From assembly GCA_035048815.1 (NCBI GenBank), contig JAUCBN010000020.1, positions 2,115,501-2,179,500 on the forward strand: a stretch of DNA of 64,000 bases. The letters run 5' to 3'. Made by a program: the position numbers and the translations under genes. Of the stretch, positions 1 through 12,208 are shown one piece after another; the stretch's first letter is position 1, and every line of letters starts with the position of its first letter. Under the pieces are notes generated by a model that searched no databases, was not told the origin of the DNA, and worked only from the letters and a program-made list of their open reading frames with translations. The DNA comes from Abelmoschus esculentus. Lineage: Eukaryota > Streptophyta > Magnoliopsida > Malvales > Malvaceae.

Positions 1-84
1 ATGGGTATTAAACCCTAATACTAAAGCCCATTAAAGTTTAACTTAATATATGAATATCCACCATAAATAAATATATTCATAACA
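1..84 (-). repeat. 3' LTR of copia copy 1 (partial)
   Basis: This is the start of the element's downstream LTR seen in reverse. It ends at 84 with the complement of TGTTATGAATATATTT. It matches 5311-5395 and the LTRs at 52733-52971 and 57877-58114. The rest is outside the window. Confidence 0.9.
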
Positions 85-1737
85 CTCCCCCTTGGATATC
101 CATGAATATAATGTGCCTCGTTAAAACCTTACTAAGATAAAAACCCTGTGGGAAAAAAAATCTTAGTGAAGGAAAAAGAGTACACACATATTTGATACGC
201 ATAACATGTTGCCTCATTAAAAACTTTACCAGGAAAACCCATTGGGACAAAACCTCGGTTAAAGGAAAAAGAGTGCAACGCGTATTTACTCTCCCTTATG
301 AAAATATCACATAAGATCTTTAAATCTTCATAATTCAATATTGAATACAATCTTCAAATGTTGAAGTAGATCATGCACTAGTGGATAAATCTTCCAAGTC
401 ATTGCTTGAAATGATTCATTGAATACTATTCATCTGAAAATCATGAGGGATGAAACTTGAAGAAATATGTTTTGTTTTATCATATTTGATATATCCACCT
501 TGAGATATAAATTTTGTATTATCTCTATACAAGATAGCTTGCATCTTATCTTGTGAAAAACATTCACATATCTTCAGGATATGTTTAGCCAAACATATAT
601 TTTGGTTTTGCCTCATGCATAACAATTATTTAAAGGTAATGATCTCGTAGCACTTAAATAATATTTTTGGACCAATTAAGATACGATGCTTCCAGATCAA
701 ATAATATGTATATTGTGCTTTAGACCAAGAATATCATTAACCTTTTCGTGAGGCTAAAAAAATCTTTGTTTACAGTAAGAGACTTAGCAACAACCATAAA
801 GGTGATCAATAGATATGCGTTATGCATGTAAAGTCTCTTTTAATATTTTCTATATGTCGATAGATGCACAAGGATTTGAGGAGGTCTCTTCACGAGTCTC
901 AACGATATTCAAATCATCGACATACACAACAATAAAAATTTAGAGCTAAACCTCTTAATAAAAATGCTCGGGGAAATAATTCATACAACATTATGCTAAT
1001 AAGTATTCAATGAGGCGATTATATCAAATACGCCCAAATTGTTTCAAGCCATAAAAAGATATATTCAATATGATTGAATAATGTTCTCGAGATCTTGAAT
1101 AAACTGCTTATGGCAATCTAAATCTTCTCGGAAGTTTCATGTAAATATTATTGTCAAGAGGCCCATTCAAATATGATGTAACAACATCCATTAGGCAGAA
1201 ACCGAGTAATTTTATTTATTGCCAGACTGATCAAAATCTAAAAGTAGTTGCATCCACCACCGAGGAATATATTTTCCTCATAATCAATTTCATGTCTTTG
1301 TGAGAATCCTTGTGCAACCAAATGAGCTTATATCTCATGATTTCCCCTTTTAATTTCTCTTTCTCACAAAGGCTCGTTTATGTAAACGAGCTTTACACAT
1401 TTCAATGTACGGGATATAGGCTCAAATACTTCTCTTTTCAAAAGAGATTTTAGTTTCGCCTCAATTGCCTCTTTCATGTTGGCCAATCATTTTTTTGTTT
1501 ACATTCCCAATTGATAATGATTCATGATCCACATCAACAAATAAAATCTCTAGTGCTATATTGCATGCAAATATATTAACGACGTCGATTTAATTTCAGT
1601 TCCACTTATTACCAAACATGACATAATCTATTGAGATCTCTTTATTATCAGGTACTTGTGTCATATCAATATCTCTGTTGGAGACCATTTAATCTCTTAT
1701 AGAGATTTTCATAATCATTGATTCCTCGATCAGACCA

Positions 1738-1932
1738 TCATAAAATATAGCTCATTTTCTTTTTCGAGGATCTCTTATCTTTGGAACTTACTTGTCTACT
1801 ACGCTTTAAGCGTAAGTTAGACACATTAGCAACTAGAGTTTGTCCTTTCATGACATCAAATTTAATCGGAGCATTTATAGCTGGTATACGTGACTTAGTC
1901 ACTCTTTTAGGGTCAGCAAAATCATCTGGCAA
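1738..1932 (-). pseudogene. Pol linker fragment of copia copy 1 (between integrase and reverse transcriptase)
   Basis: A 64-codon open stretch beginning MPDDFADPKRV is nearly identical to 56030-56224 in the second copy. This acidic/basic linker lies between integrase and reverse transcriptase in copia polyproteins. It is only a surviving open piece of a broken pol gene. The reverse-transcriptase remnant continues toward lower coordinates. Confidence 0.7.
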
Positions 1933-3688
1933 TTGATTTGCTAAATGAATTATCTATTGAACTTATAGTTCACATTGCGTAGTACGTGGATCAAAAAGAA
2001 AAAAATGATAATTCATTCCAACTTATTTCTTTCCCCAGCTATTTATTTTCTCCCCCTAATATTGGGTAAACTGACTCATTAAAATGATAGTCAGTAAATC
2101 GGGTTATAAATAAATTCTCTATCAGAAGCTCAAGATATTTAAATCTGATATATATATTCCCAACAAAACTCATCTTTGTGCATTGTGGTGGAGCAATTCG
2201 AACATATATCGCACACAAAAAAAAAATCTAAGATGAGAAATATTTGGTTCCTGACCAAAAATCATTTATAATGGGGAGAACTTATCATCATTTGTTGGTT
2301 TGATGCGAATTTGTGATACTACATATAAAATTAAATGTCATCAACATTATCAGGACTGATTGTTTTAGAAAATAATCTGGAAAATGTGCTCGTAATTTTA
2401 TCAACTAAGCAAGTAGCCTCGCAAACACCAAGTTGCGGGTTAATGACAAGGATACATATAACCATCTAGTCGATGCATCGATAAAAAATCATAAAATATC
2501 TAGATGAACTTTTAGAAAAGTGTATGAGCCTATATATATCACCTTGTATTTGTTCCAGAAAATTAATAGCATTTTATCTTAGATGTTGATGATTGAATAA
2601 TCAAATTGTTTTCATAGCAAGTATCACGTGAAATATTACCATGAAGAAAATCTTAGTTCTTCAATGAATGATCACATGAAAGTGTCATCAAATTTTCGCA
2701 TCATAATTGAACCGGGATGGTCTAACCGGTCATGCCTTGAGTTAATATATCATTAAATATTTATGCAAATATCTTTAAAATTCAATAAGTCTCTTTTGCA
2801 ACTTTGACGAGCATAATGCACTGTAAATATGAGATAAAATCTCATTTGGCAATAACATATTTGCTCAACGAGCATAATGCACTATAAATATGGGATAAAG
2901 TCTCATTTGACAATAACATATTTGCTCAGTCGGAGCTTTCTGTGATATTAGTACTTCCGGATATAGTATTCATATTATTCCCTTGCATTTAAAATGGGAA
3001 AATATGTATAATTATGCACCTTTTAATATGTGCTTTATTTCATTCATTTCGGGGAATGAAAAATATGTGCTTTGTACCATTCACTTCGGGGAATGGAAAA
3101 TATTAAATATAGCACATTATATCAACTCGGCTATCTATTAAAGATAAGCTCTCAAAAGCTCTTCCGAAGCATTGATATTTCAGTACTTTGAGATATAGTA
3201 CTCACATTTTCCCTTGTATTTAAATGAAAAAAATATTTCTTATGCTTAACTATAGTATGAGTACTTGCACTGTCTGCTTGGCATAAATAGCCACAATTCA
3301 TTGTAGATTTCATTCTGGAAGTGATAATATTCTTCAAAGGATAAATTAACATTGAATATAAATAAATAATATATAAAATAAATTAACGATAAATTAACAT
3401 AAAGCGTAAATAAATAATATGTAAAATAAATTAACATAAATATATAATAAATAAAAATAAATTAACATAAACCAAAATAAATAAAAGATCAATTATTTCC
3501 TTTATATGTTATAAGGAAAATAAAATAAATGGCGAATTATTCACTTGAAGGACTATGAGAAAAATTATCAATATCCAATTGAGTTGTATCAATAACGCCA
3601 TTATTTTCGCCACAAAGAAAATCTGATTATATTTTCTTTAATTTATCATTCATGATTATGAATAAAGTCCATAATACTTCGGCGTTTA

Positions 3689-3730
3689 ACAAGTACGAGA
3701 TCAATGGTTTATACCATCACATTGATAACA
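3689..3730 (-). pseudogene. Gag CCHC zinc knuckle of copia copy 1, with internal stop
   Basis: On the minus strand the codons give the pattern C-X2-C-X4-H-X4-C. The residue after the histidine is TGA (3701-3703), where copia Gag knuckles usually have tryptophan. The knuckle binds the element's RNA in the Gag particle. The same TGA is at the same codon of the other copy (54157-54159). Confidence 0.8.
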
Positions 3731-4145
3731 TAAAGATTTTGATATGATCCCTATCATTCTTGTCATCTCTATAATTCCACTTCTGGTGGATATAAGTGTT
3801 CTCAAAAGAATCATCTTATCCATGTTTATTTTATGACTTCAATCGCAACCACAATTACTAATGTGGCTTTTATTCATTCCGCTATATAATGTCACATTCG
3901 CTTTAGGGAATAGAGCGGAGCCTGTTGGGCGATATTCATGATTTTTCATGAGCAACTCATTATTTTGCTCAACCACAAGAAGGCAAGAAATTAACAGAAT
4001 ATTTCTTAAAGCCTTTTTCACGATATTGTGTCTGAAGGACAACATTGTTGGCATGAAAAGTGGAGTATTTTTTTTCTAACATATCCTCATCAATGATACT
4101 CTGGCACATAATTGAGTTTTATTCACTAACCATATAGGGAATTAT

Positions 4146-4403
4146 CACGTTTGCATTCTCTTCAAGGAATGAAACAAATTCAATAATCGCATGGAATAAA
4201 CATCATACTTGCATTCACTTCTGGGAATGACATAAATCAAATAATCGCATGGAATAATCATCATGCTTGCATTCACTTCAAGGAATGTCATAAATCCAAT
4301 AATCGCATGAAATAATCATCATTCTTGCATTCACTTTAAGGAATGTCATAAATCCAATAATCGCATGGAATAATCATCATGCTTGCAATTACTTCAAGGA
4401 ATG
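4146..4403 (-). repeat. 58-bp tandem repeat inside copia copy 1 (about 4.3 units)
   Basis: Units of about 58 bp, each containing a TTGCATTCACTTCAAGGAATG-type core (inverted CATTC..GAATG halves), repeat with a few substitutions. The array lies between the primer site and the Gag knuckle. The second copy of the family carries the same array with about 5.6 units at 53475-53805. Confidence 0.85.
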
Positions 4404-5163
4404 CCTCCCATAAAAATTCTTTGATCAAGACGATTTTTATAACTTGAATTTGGGAGAAGTTTATAGTCGAGTTTTTTGACATAAAAAAAATATTGCTTCC
4501 AAGCAAATATAGACTTTATATTATTCATACTATTAAATAGTAATTGATCGACCGATATATATTCAATATATATAAAGAATAAAAATTTAATCATCATATG
4601 CGGCGTTGTTAAACCAGTCCACAAGGTCCTTTAAAAAGAACCTCCTTTGATACCAGTAGCCTCGCAGAACGGGATGTCCAGCCAATATACTCAGATTAAA
4701 TCAACATAACAAAACATATTAATTTATCAAATGTTTAATTTTTTTTGATATCATGTAATACTTAGAACATGATTAAAACATAAACTTTTATAATAATAAA
4801 ATAAACAAATATTGATTATAAATAAAGATAAAATAATCTCAAAATAAATAAATAAAACATACCGAACTTTCCACTAATTTGAATATAGGAAAGATTTAGT
4901 TACCAATATCTTGTTAAAATCTTTTTCGAGAATTGTCGACAAGAACCGCGGTATTTGAGTCACTTTATCGCTACACAAATACAAAACAACCAAAGATTTT
5001 AATAAATTAAAAATCAAATCAAAGATCAAGAGAAAAAAATAAAAATATAATTGAGGGAGAAGAACTTATCTTTGATTTATGCCATGAACAAATTCTTTTC
5101 AATATCTCCTTCAAGATTTGAACGAAAAACACCTCCGTTGGTTAGAGTCTCGTGATGATAACG

Positions 5164-5395
5164 TGTTGTGAATAAAATAAAGAACAAGAAGAAAATAGAT
5201 AAAAGAGAGAGACAAAAGGGAGAGATTTTATTGTATTCTCAAAGTAGAGCTATATACAATGCTATGCCAAAAATTTATATTTATAGGAATAAGATAGAAA
5301 CCCTAATTCCAATGGATATTAAACCCTAATACTAAAGCCCATTAAAGTTTAACTTAATATATGGATATTCACCATAAATAAATATATTCATAACA
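5164..5395 (-). repeat. 5' LTR of copia copy 1
   Basis: This 232-bp repeat starts (plus strand) TGTTGTGAATAAAATAAAG and ends CATAACA. It is homologous to 1-84 and to the 238/239-bp LTRs of the second copy. Minus-strand features include a TATAAATATATA-type stretch and AATAAA near the LTR end. Confidence 0.9.
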
Positions 5396-5471
5396 GTTTA
5401 TATATATATATATATATTGAATTAAAAATGATAGTAATTAAAAAATTACAACATAGACATCATATCCAAAT

Positions 5472-8400
5472 CTAAAAAGGATTGCAATGGAGTAGGAGGG
5501 TCTCAAAGATAGAAACATTGTAGTCAGGTAAATTATCAAGCTTCGCCATCATATTTGCAGCTTTATTACCTACACGGGGAATCCATTTGAAGTCAAGTGC
5601 CCATCCCAATTTACCAAAATTAGCAATGGCACGTATGAGCGAGTTTGAATCAGAGTATGCATTCAAGTTATGTACTTTTTTGATCACTTCTTTATTGTCT
5701 GTTTGGATTTGAAGACGTTCAAAACCATTTTGCCAAGATATTCGGAGACCAATTAAAATTGCCCATAATTCCGCTTGTAAAGGTTGGGTGATGCCAATCG
5801 TTTTGTTGAAACCAATGATCCATGAACTATCATCCGTGCGAAAAATACCTCCAACCGAACCAATACTTGTAGCTTGTGATACTCCGCCATCTGTATTTAA
5901 ACAAACCCAACCCAGATTCGGTTTTGTCCAATACGTCGTCTCATTGCTAGTAGTTTGACTTGGAGGGAAAAGAACAATATTTTTCAAATAATAATGTGCC
6001 CAAAGAAAACTTCTAGACATAATTTGATCAAATGACAAGAGCTTGCCATTAAAAGTTTGAGCATTTCTATTTTTCCATATTTGCCAAAGTGTGGAGATGA
6101 AGAGAAGATTCCAAGGTGCGTCTAAACTAGAGTCGGCCTTTTGTTCAGCCAAATTCCATTGTATCCAATCAAGAAGAGGTGTAGCAAAGAAAAAATCTTG
6201 ATAGTTCGGAGGGATGAGAGTTATCCATATCGCCCTTGCATGATAACAATCTCGTAAGGCATGGAGAATAAATTCAATATGAAGATTACAAATAGGACAA
6301 TATGAATGTTATCCGACATTCCTTCGACAACGTTCTTCATTGGTCAATAATTTACCTTTAACCATGAGCCACATAAATAATCGTAGCCTTTGTGGCACAT
6401 GTAAAGACCAAATTTTCTTCCATAAAGGAGATGGAATGTTCCAATTCACCTACAGTCTTTGTGTGTAAGCCGACTTGATTGTAAAGGATTGAGAAGAACT
6501 GTGACTCCATATTGGTTTGTCTGATATATCTGTAGGATCAGGACATCTAATGCTCAATATGTGAGGAATTATTATCGGAGAAAACCATTGTTCAATCTGT
6601 GTAAAGTCCCAATTATCATTAGTATTTGTAAGATCGAAGAAATGGATTTCATGATTTTGAGGGAGATCACGTATCAAATGAGGCCGCAAGGGACCTATCG
6701 AAGGAATTCAATTATCATCCAAAACATTAATCAAATCCCCAAAGCCAAGGGACCAAGCTAGACTATCACGGAGATCATCCCAAGATGCTGAAATTGCTCT
6801 CCACAAAGGCGAACATGGAACACGATGAATCAAACGAGGACATGTTTCCAACATCTTGTACTTCTGACGTAAAAGGCGAACCCATAGGATATTAGAGTCA
6901 GAGACCAATATGAAGCAAATTTTCATCACAAAAGCCATATTAAAGTCAAAAACTCTCCTGATTCCAAGTCCGCCACACTCAATTGGTTGACAAATAGACT
7001 CCCAATTGACTAAAGACATTTTTTTAGATGTTGACGATGATCCCCAAATAAATTGACGCAAAAGTTTTTCAATATCGTTACAGATCTTTTTTGGAAGTAG
7101 GGACATTTGCATGAAATAGACAGGAATCGCAGAAAGCACTGACTTAGCAAGTGTAATGCGGCCGGCCATAGATAGAGTTCGGTTTGCCCAACCGTGTAAA
7201 CGCTCCCTTATCTTGTCTAGGATAAAGTTATAGTCTGAACATTTTGGGCGAGCATGTAAAACTGGTACCCCAAGATATTTGCCCAAGGATTCAACTTGTT
7301 GGAAACCAAGGAAGTGAACAATAGCATCTTGCATTGTGGGGTCTGTATTTGGCGAAAAATAGAGTTGTGTCTTCCTCTTATTAACATGGTGGCTGGAGTA
7401 CATACCAAAAGTATTTAGTATATTTTGTATCAGATCAGCTTGACATAAGTCTGCTTGTGCATAAAGAATTAGATCATCCGCGAAGAATAGGTGAGACACT
7501 GGGATTCCATTACGTACAAACCGAAAAGGTTTCCAAGAGTTATTTGAGACTGAATGATTTATCAGATGTCCCAAACGCTCCATAGCAAGTACAGATAGAT
7601 ATGGCGATAGTGGATCACCTTGCCGAATACCACGACTTGGCAAGAATGGCTGTGAAAGTTTTCCATTCCATTGAATTTGGAAGCTTAAAGATGTGATAGA
7701 AGTCATGATGATACGACGAATACCAGGAGGGAACCCGACATCTATTAAAGAGTCATCAATAAACTCCCATTTTACTCTATCGAAAGCTTTTTCGAGATCA
7801 ACTTTGATGGCCATCCAACCAGCTTTGCTTTTAGACAACCGCATAGAGTGGACAACTTCCTGATTAATGATAATATTCTCTGTGATGCTTCGACCAGAAA
7901 TAAAACTTGTCTGATTTTGTTCGATAAGCAAAGGAAATATAGGTTTAAGTCTGCGCACCACAATCTTGGATAAAAGCTTATAAAGAACTGTGTATAAGCT
8001 TATTGGTCGAAAATCCGAAAAAGATGATGGATTATCAACTTTAGGGATAAGAATAAGAATAGTGCGATTTAACTCTTTTTCTATGATTTCACCACGAAAA
8101 ATACCTTGTAGCATTGAAGAGATTGAAGAGCCAACAATAGACCATTGTCTTTGAAAGAATTCCGCGTGCAAGCCATCCCATCCTGGAGACTTTAGAGGTG
8201 CCATATCCATTAACGATTCATGAATTTCAGAAACTGATGGCGTATATTCAAGAGCTTCAAAAAGGTCTCGGTTTATACTCGGAAATTTCCCATGGATAGG
8301 AAATTTTCCGAGACAAAGTTCACTGTCTTCAAAAAGCTTATGAAAAAATTTTGTTGCCTCTTCTTTAAGAATATCATCATCTTCACACCAAGTTCCATCA

Positions 8401-9551
8401 TTTAGCTGCAGAGAATTAATTTTATTCAGTTGTTTTTTAGCAATTGCACGTCGATGAAAATACCTTGTATTGTGATCACCTAGGCATATCCAATCAGATC
8501 GTGACTTCTGACGCCATAGAAGTTCCTCCTGGTCAAGTAGATGTTCAAGCTCAACAAGCAAAGTAGATTCCAAATTTTTCAAGAAGTGAGATGGTCGACA
8601 ACTAAGAACTCTTTGGATGCCTCACAAACGGGCCATAATTAAACATTTCTTTGTTCCGATATAGCCAAAAATAGTTTTATTCCAAACTTCCGCTGCCCTT
8701 GTGAAGGATATGATAGTATCGGACATTGAGGACTTCGGACACCAATTGGCAGCTACCATACGAGGGAAATCGTTATGTGAGAGCCAACCTGAGAAGTAAC
8801 GAAATGGGCCTGAATGATTTTTACGTCTTGAAGAACTGATTTGTAGAAGAATAGGGCGATGATCTGATCGCATACGAAGTAAATGATGGACACTTGATTC
8901 AGGAAAAACTTCATCAAAATAACTGTTACATAAGAAACGATCCAATCTAGCCGAAATAAGACCCCTTGTCCATGTAAAATCTGGGCCAGAAAATCCCATG
9001 TCACGTAAGCCATAGTCAAAAACGAGATTTTGAAAATCTTTACTAGGCTTTGAGGAAGGTGCACAACCTTTTCGATCAGTATGCATGAGAGTAGTATTAA
9101 AATCACCAAAAATAATCCATGGACTACGGATAGAATCTGCAATTCTGCGAAGGTATGGCCAAAGAATTTTTCTTCTTGAAGCTGATGGCGAAGCATAAAC
9201 TGCTGTAGCATTCAAAGAAGTCTACTTGAGCTTATTTGTAATTCTGAAGTGAATAAATTGAAAATGAGTGACAACTATAGAAATTTCCACAGAAGTATAC
9301 CAAGCAACCCATATACCTCCTGAAAAACCTGCTGCTTCAACCCTGTGAGAAAAAGGAAAACCCAAGGAAACAATAACTAAATCAGCTCGATATCCACTAA
9401 TCCGAGGTTCGACAAAAACCACCACATCTTGTTTGTTATCTCGTAAAAATTGTTTGGCGGCTGATAAGAAGCGGGGATCTCCACAGCCTTGTACATTCCA
9501 GCATAGTATTTTTAAATCCATAAAAAGAGCTATAAGATGATCAGTTTTCAT
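5472..9551 (-). pseudogene. LINE ORF2: endonuclease-reverse transcriptase-RNase H, one frame with five nonsense codons
   Basis: The whole 4080-nt region stays in one frame (1360 codons) with five internal stops: TAG 9222-9224, TGA 8622-8624, TGA 6708-6710, TAG 6450-6452 and TAA 6309-6311. Domains in order: an apurinic-type endonuclease with ILCWNVQG at the N-terminus, IFGDFN and a catalytic SDHRP motif near 8850; reverse transcriptase (about 8250-7100) with FADD near 7475; a zf-RVT Cys/His region about 6420-6220; and RNase H (about 5940-5500) with NTDGG, QAELWA and QTDNK acidic residues. It would copy the LINE RNA at a nicked target. The stops make it non-functional. Its ATG overlaps the ORF1 stop in an ATGA tetranucleotide at 9548-9551. 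Confidence 0.92.
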
Positions 9552-11185
9552 TTAGCCATTGCCATCATACGGTCGTCATCCGAGCCTTGTCTATTAATAG
9601 TCTCAACATTAACAACTGTTGCAGTATATTTGGGTGGCCTTTGAGAAGATTCAAACTGACCATCTAAATTCTGAATATGGTCAGGGGGTTCACCCAAGTT
9701 GGGAGAGTCAACTTGTTTTCCCCTCTCATTAACATTTTGAGAGATGTGCAACATGTTTGGATCGTCATTTTCTTGCAAAACAATGGTGGAGTGTCTTTTT
9801 TTATCAAGAGAATTACCACGTTTCATAGGAGGAACAACACGGGAACTAGAAGCTTTAGAAGATATAGTAGGCAAGATCGGGTAATCAGAGAGATTAAGCG
9901 TGAAAGGCTTACGTATAGGAACGACTTTTGGACCCTTGCTTACTTGACTCAACTTCTTTTTGGTTTTTGCTTTATGCACCAATAGAGAAGGATTTGTGTG
10001 AGATTGAGGAACTTGTATCGGAGAATTGATATCTGTTGGAGAAACAACGTTAGTGTCTGATACAAATATCGGGTTGAAACGGGATTCTTGAACAGAGAAG
10101 GATGACGGTTTTCTGGTTTCAATTTGTAACCCTATGTTCTTATGAGGCCGTCTTGCAGCTACCATCCATGGACCAAAAGAACTAGAATTGAGATTGTTGT
10201 CAAGATCAGAAACTTTAGGTACATGTGAAACAGAGGTCTGGTTAAGATGTGCATGTTGTTTATCCTGTTCTGAAGTGTTCTGTGGAATCACAGGAGGCTT
10301 ATCGGGACATGACTCTTGAACATGACCATATTTTCCGCAGTGAAAACAAATCACCGGAAGAGACTCATATTCGACAAGTTGGGTATGTCCATTCACTAGG
10401 ATTTTGGAGATAAGAGGTTTTGAAAGATCAATAGAGATAGCCATGCGAGCAAAACGGCCTCGTCTTCCATGTTCTGTCTGGTAGTCTAGTTTTATCACCG
10501 ATCTAATAGATTCACCAATTTCTTCAATTAAACTTTTCTTATAGAAAGTCACTGGGAGACCATGGAGGCGAATCCATACCATTACCTTAGTCGGAAACGG
10601 ATTGGTGATTGAAAATTCTGGAGTCCACTGCTGAACAGTTAAGTAGTGACCAAAAATTATCCATGGTCCGTCGGCTAAAGCCTTAAGGTAATCAGATTTC
10701 AGACTAAACATCACGAGAAAATAATCATTCTCGATATCCATCAAACGGATGGACTGATTGGGTTTCCAGATTTCATAAATTTTGTTACGCAAGGTAGCGT
10801 AGCCAATTCTTCGGCCAAGGAGTTTCACAATTAGAGTTTGCTCCAAACTCTTTTCTGTCAATGTTCGAATGCGTTCGGAGAAATTGATAGAGATGACACC
10901 ATCAACGATTGAGCGAGTGACATCACCATCCATGATTTCAATATCATCATCTGCAAAGAGATCCTCTGAGATATCTGGAACAACCATCTTGTTTTTCATA
11001 AGGGAATCTTTATAAGAAGGCAACGAAGAACTTTTAGGGATCGAATCTTCTGATGGATGAACAACGTTTTCAGGATTGCTGGTCTCACTACCACCATCTG
11101 GAGGGTCATCATCCAATCTCCTATGTTTTCTAGGGTTGCGGAGGACGGCGGCTATGGGTTCAAAAGCATTGTCGGTAGCGGCCAT
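9548..11185 (-). CDS. LINE ORF1: DUF4283 / CCHC zinc-knuckle protein
   Basis: This is an intact 545-aa frame with an ATG start at 11185. An N-terminal disordered region is followed by a DUF4283 domain (about residues 105-265; motifs include GPWIIFGHYLTV and VWIRLHGLP) and a CCHC knuckle, CFHCGKYGHVQESC, near residue 280. The tail is long, Ser/Pro-rich and presumably disordered. Plant L1 ORF1 proteins bind element RNA and act as chaperones in the ribonucleoprotein. It is open end to end although ORF2 has five stops. It is a transposon gene, not a host gene. Confidence 0.9.
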   Translation of the reverse strand: MAATDNAFEPIAAVLRNPRKHRRLDDDPPDGGSETSNPENVVHPSEDSIPKSSSLPSYKDSLMKNKMVVPDISEDLFADDDIEIMDGDVTRSIVDGVISINFSERIRTLTEKSLEQTLIVKLLGRRIGYATLRNKIYEIWKPNQSIRLMDIENDYFLVMFSLKSDYLKALADGPWIIFGHYLTVQQWTPEFSITNPFPTKVMVWIRLHGLPVTFYKKSLIEEIGESIRSVIKLDYQTEHGRRGRFARMAISIDLSKPLISKILVNGHTQLVEYESLPVICFHCGKYGHVQESCPDKPPVIPQNTSEQDKQHAHLNQTSVSHVPKVSDLDNNLNSSSFGPWMVAARRPHKNIGLQIETRKPSSFSVQESRFNPIFVSDTNVVSPTDINSPIQVPQSHTNPSLLVHKAKTKKKLSQVSKGPKVVPIRKPFTLNLSDYPILPTISSKASSSRVVPPMKRGNSLDKKRHSTIVLQENDDPNMLHISQNVNERGKQVDSPNLGEPPDHIQNLDGQFESSQRPPKYTATVVNVETINRQGSDDDRMMAMAK

Positions 11186-11230
11186 GGATTTCTATCAATT
11201 AAAATTAAAATTTATTTTGTTTATATATAT

Positions 11231-12112
11231 TTTTAACTGACAATATATATATATTTTATAGATAAAATAATTTAAATATATATCTTTAAGATGAATATTA
11301 TATTTTTATACTGAAACACTCATTGATTCCATTATTCTTTTCTCTAATGTCCGATTATAATTTTTCACTTTTCATACCTGCTGTTAAAAAATCTTAAAAA
11401 ATTAAATTTTAAATCATAACTATAACTTTCTACGTTATAAACCCTACCCTTTAAAAAATACACTTTACCCCTAATTCTATAAACCCTAACCACAAACCGT
11501 AACCTTAAACTATAATCCCTAAACCCACTAATTTTAAATAAAAATATCAATAAAAACACGATTAAGAAACAGAAGATTTGGTCCGCACATATCCCACTCT
11601 TTCTCTATATAACCTTATCTTTCTTCTTCATCAACCATTAATTCCTCCCCATATTATTCTTTTCTCTCGAATATTTTTGACTATGTCTCATTCTTTTCTT
11701 CTTATACTTACCAAACCTGATCTTTCTTGTGCACATTTCCCTTTTTTTAACCCTTGGTGATTTCTTGCAATCCAAGCAATCGAAGGTGCATAACCCTTTA
11801 TGTAAGAAAAGGAGACGAAAAACACCTCTGCATTACACACGCAATGCACAATGCAGCAACAGCTGCCATCTGCAATCAAGACAACTAAATGCTTTAAACA
11901 CGGATGGAACCAACGATCCGCGGAGGCACCGATACCGGAAAGTCGAGGCAGGATGTTTTCAAGAGAATGTTTGTAACTGGAAGAATCTGTAGAGGCCATA
12001 CAAAGGAATCTACTCCCCCATCACACCTACTGGGAACATTAACATTAACCGTCACCATACGCCGGATAAACCCGAACACCTCTCCGGTGCTGCCACGCGA
12101 CATCTGTTTCTT
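11231..12112. other. AT-rich spacer without a recognisable gene
   Basis: This stretch has AT-rich DNA, short ACCCTAA-like strings near 11440-11530 and small overlapping frames on both strands at 11578-12146 that resemble no family I know. A TATA-like CTCTATATAACC occurs near 11605. I could not assign a gene. Confidence 0.5.
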
Positions 12113-12208
12113 CACAAGAGTTTGTTCTCCACGAGGTAAAGTATGATCAACAGGTTTTCTTCCGGTTAGAACCTCAAGCACCGCGACAACAAAGCTGTAC
12201 ACATCGAT
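12113..12208 (-). pseudogene. PTI1-like Ser/Thr kinase fragment (kinase subdomain IX)
   Basis: On the minus strand a short stretch reads DVYSF, then VLEVLTGRKPVDHTLPRGEQ, matching the end of the activation segment and subdomain IX of PTI1-like cytoplasmic kinases. The glycine usual after DVYSF is replaced by valine. No other kinase subdomain is seen on either side, and the following residues diverge at once. It is best read as a relic exon fragment. Confidence 0.6.

Larger units (their letters stand above)
1..5395 (-). mobile_element. Ty1-copia LTR retrotransposon, copy 1, degenerate, left LTR truncated by window
   Basis: LTR-like sequence occurs at 1-84 and at 5164-5395, both ending in the TG..CA pattern on the minus strand. 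Just inside the left LTR a purine tract (minus strand, 85-93) fits the polypurine primer. Inside the right LTR the segment next to 5163 reads, on the minus strand, as an internal primer site of the form CGTTATCAGCACGAG. The interior keeps pieces of a CCHC Gag knuckle (3689-3730), integrase (about 2400-2520), the Pol linker (1738-1932) and reverse transcriptase (about 850-1350), all broken. A second copy of the family lies at 52733-58114 in the opposite orientation. The 5 bp to the right, GTTTA, should be half of the target duplication; the other half is outside the window. It is certainly copia-like; I do not assign a lineage. Confidence 0.9.
5396..11230 (-). mobile_element. L1-type LINE (non-LTR retrotransposon)
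   Basis: On the minus strand it runs ORF1 (nucleic-acid binding) then ORF2 (endonuclease, reverse transcriptase, zf-RVT, RNase H), the usual plant L1 order. The left end, its 3' end, is a TA-rich stretch at 5400-5418 instead of a long poly(A). The 12-bp string GTTTATATATAT occurs at both 5396-5407 and 11219-11230 and may be the target-site duplication. Because it is low-complexity this is a suggestion only. If right, the element body is about 5408-11218, with only 33 bp before the ORF1 start. It abuts the LTR of copia copy 1 exactly at 5395/5396. Confidence 0.85.
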
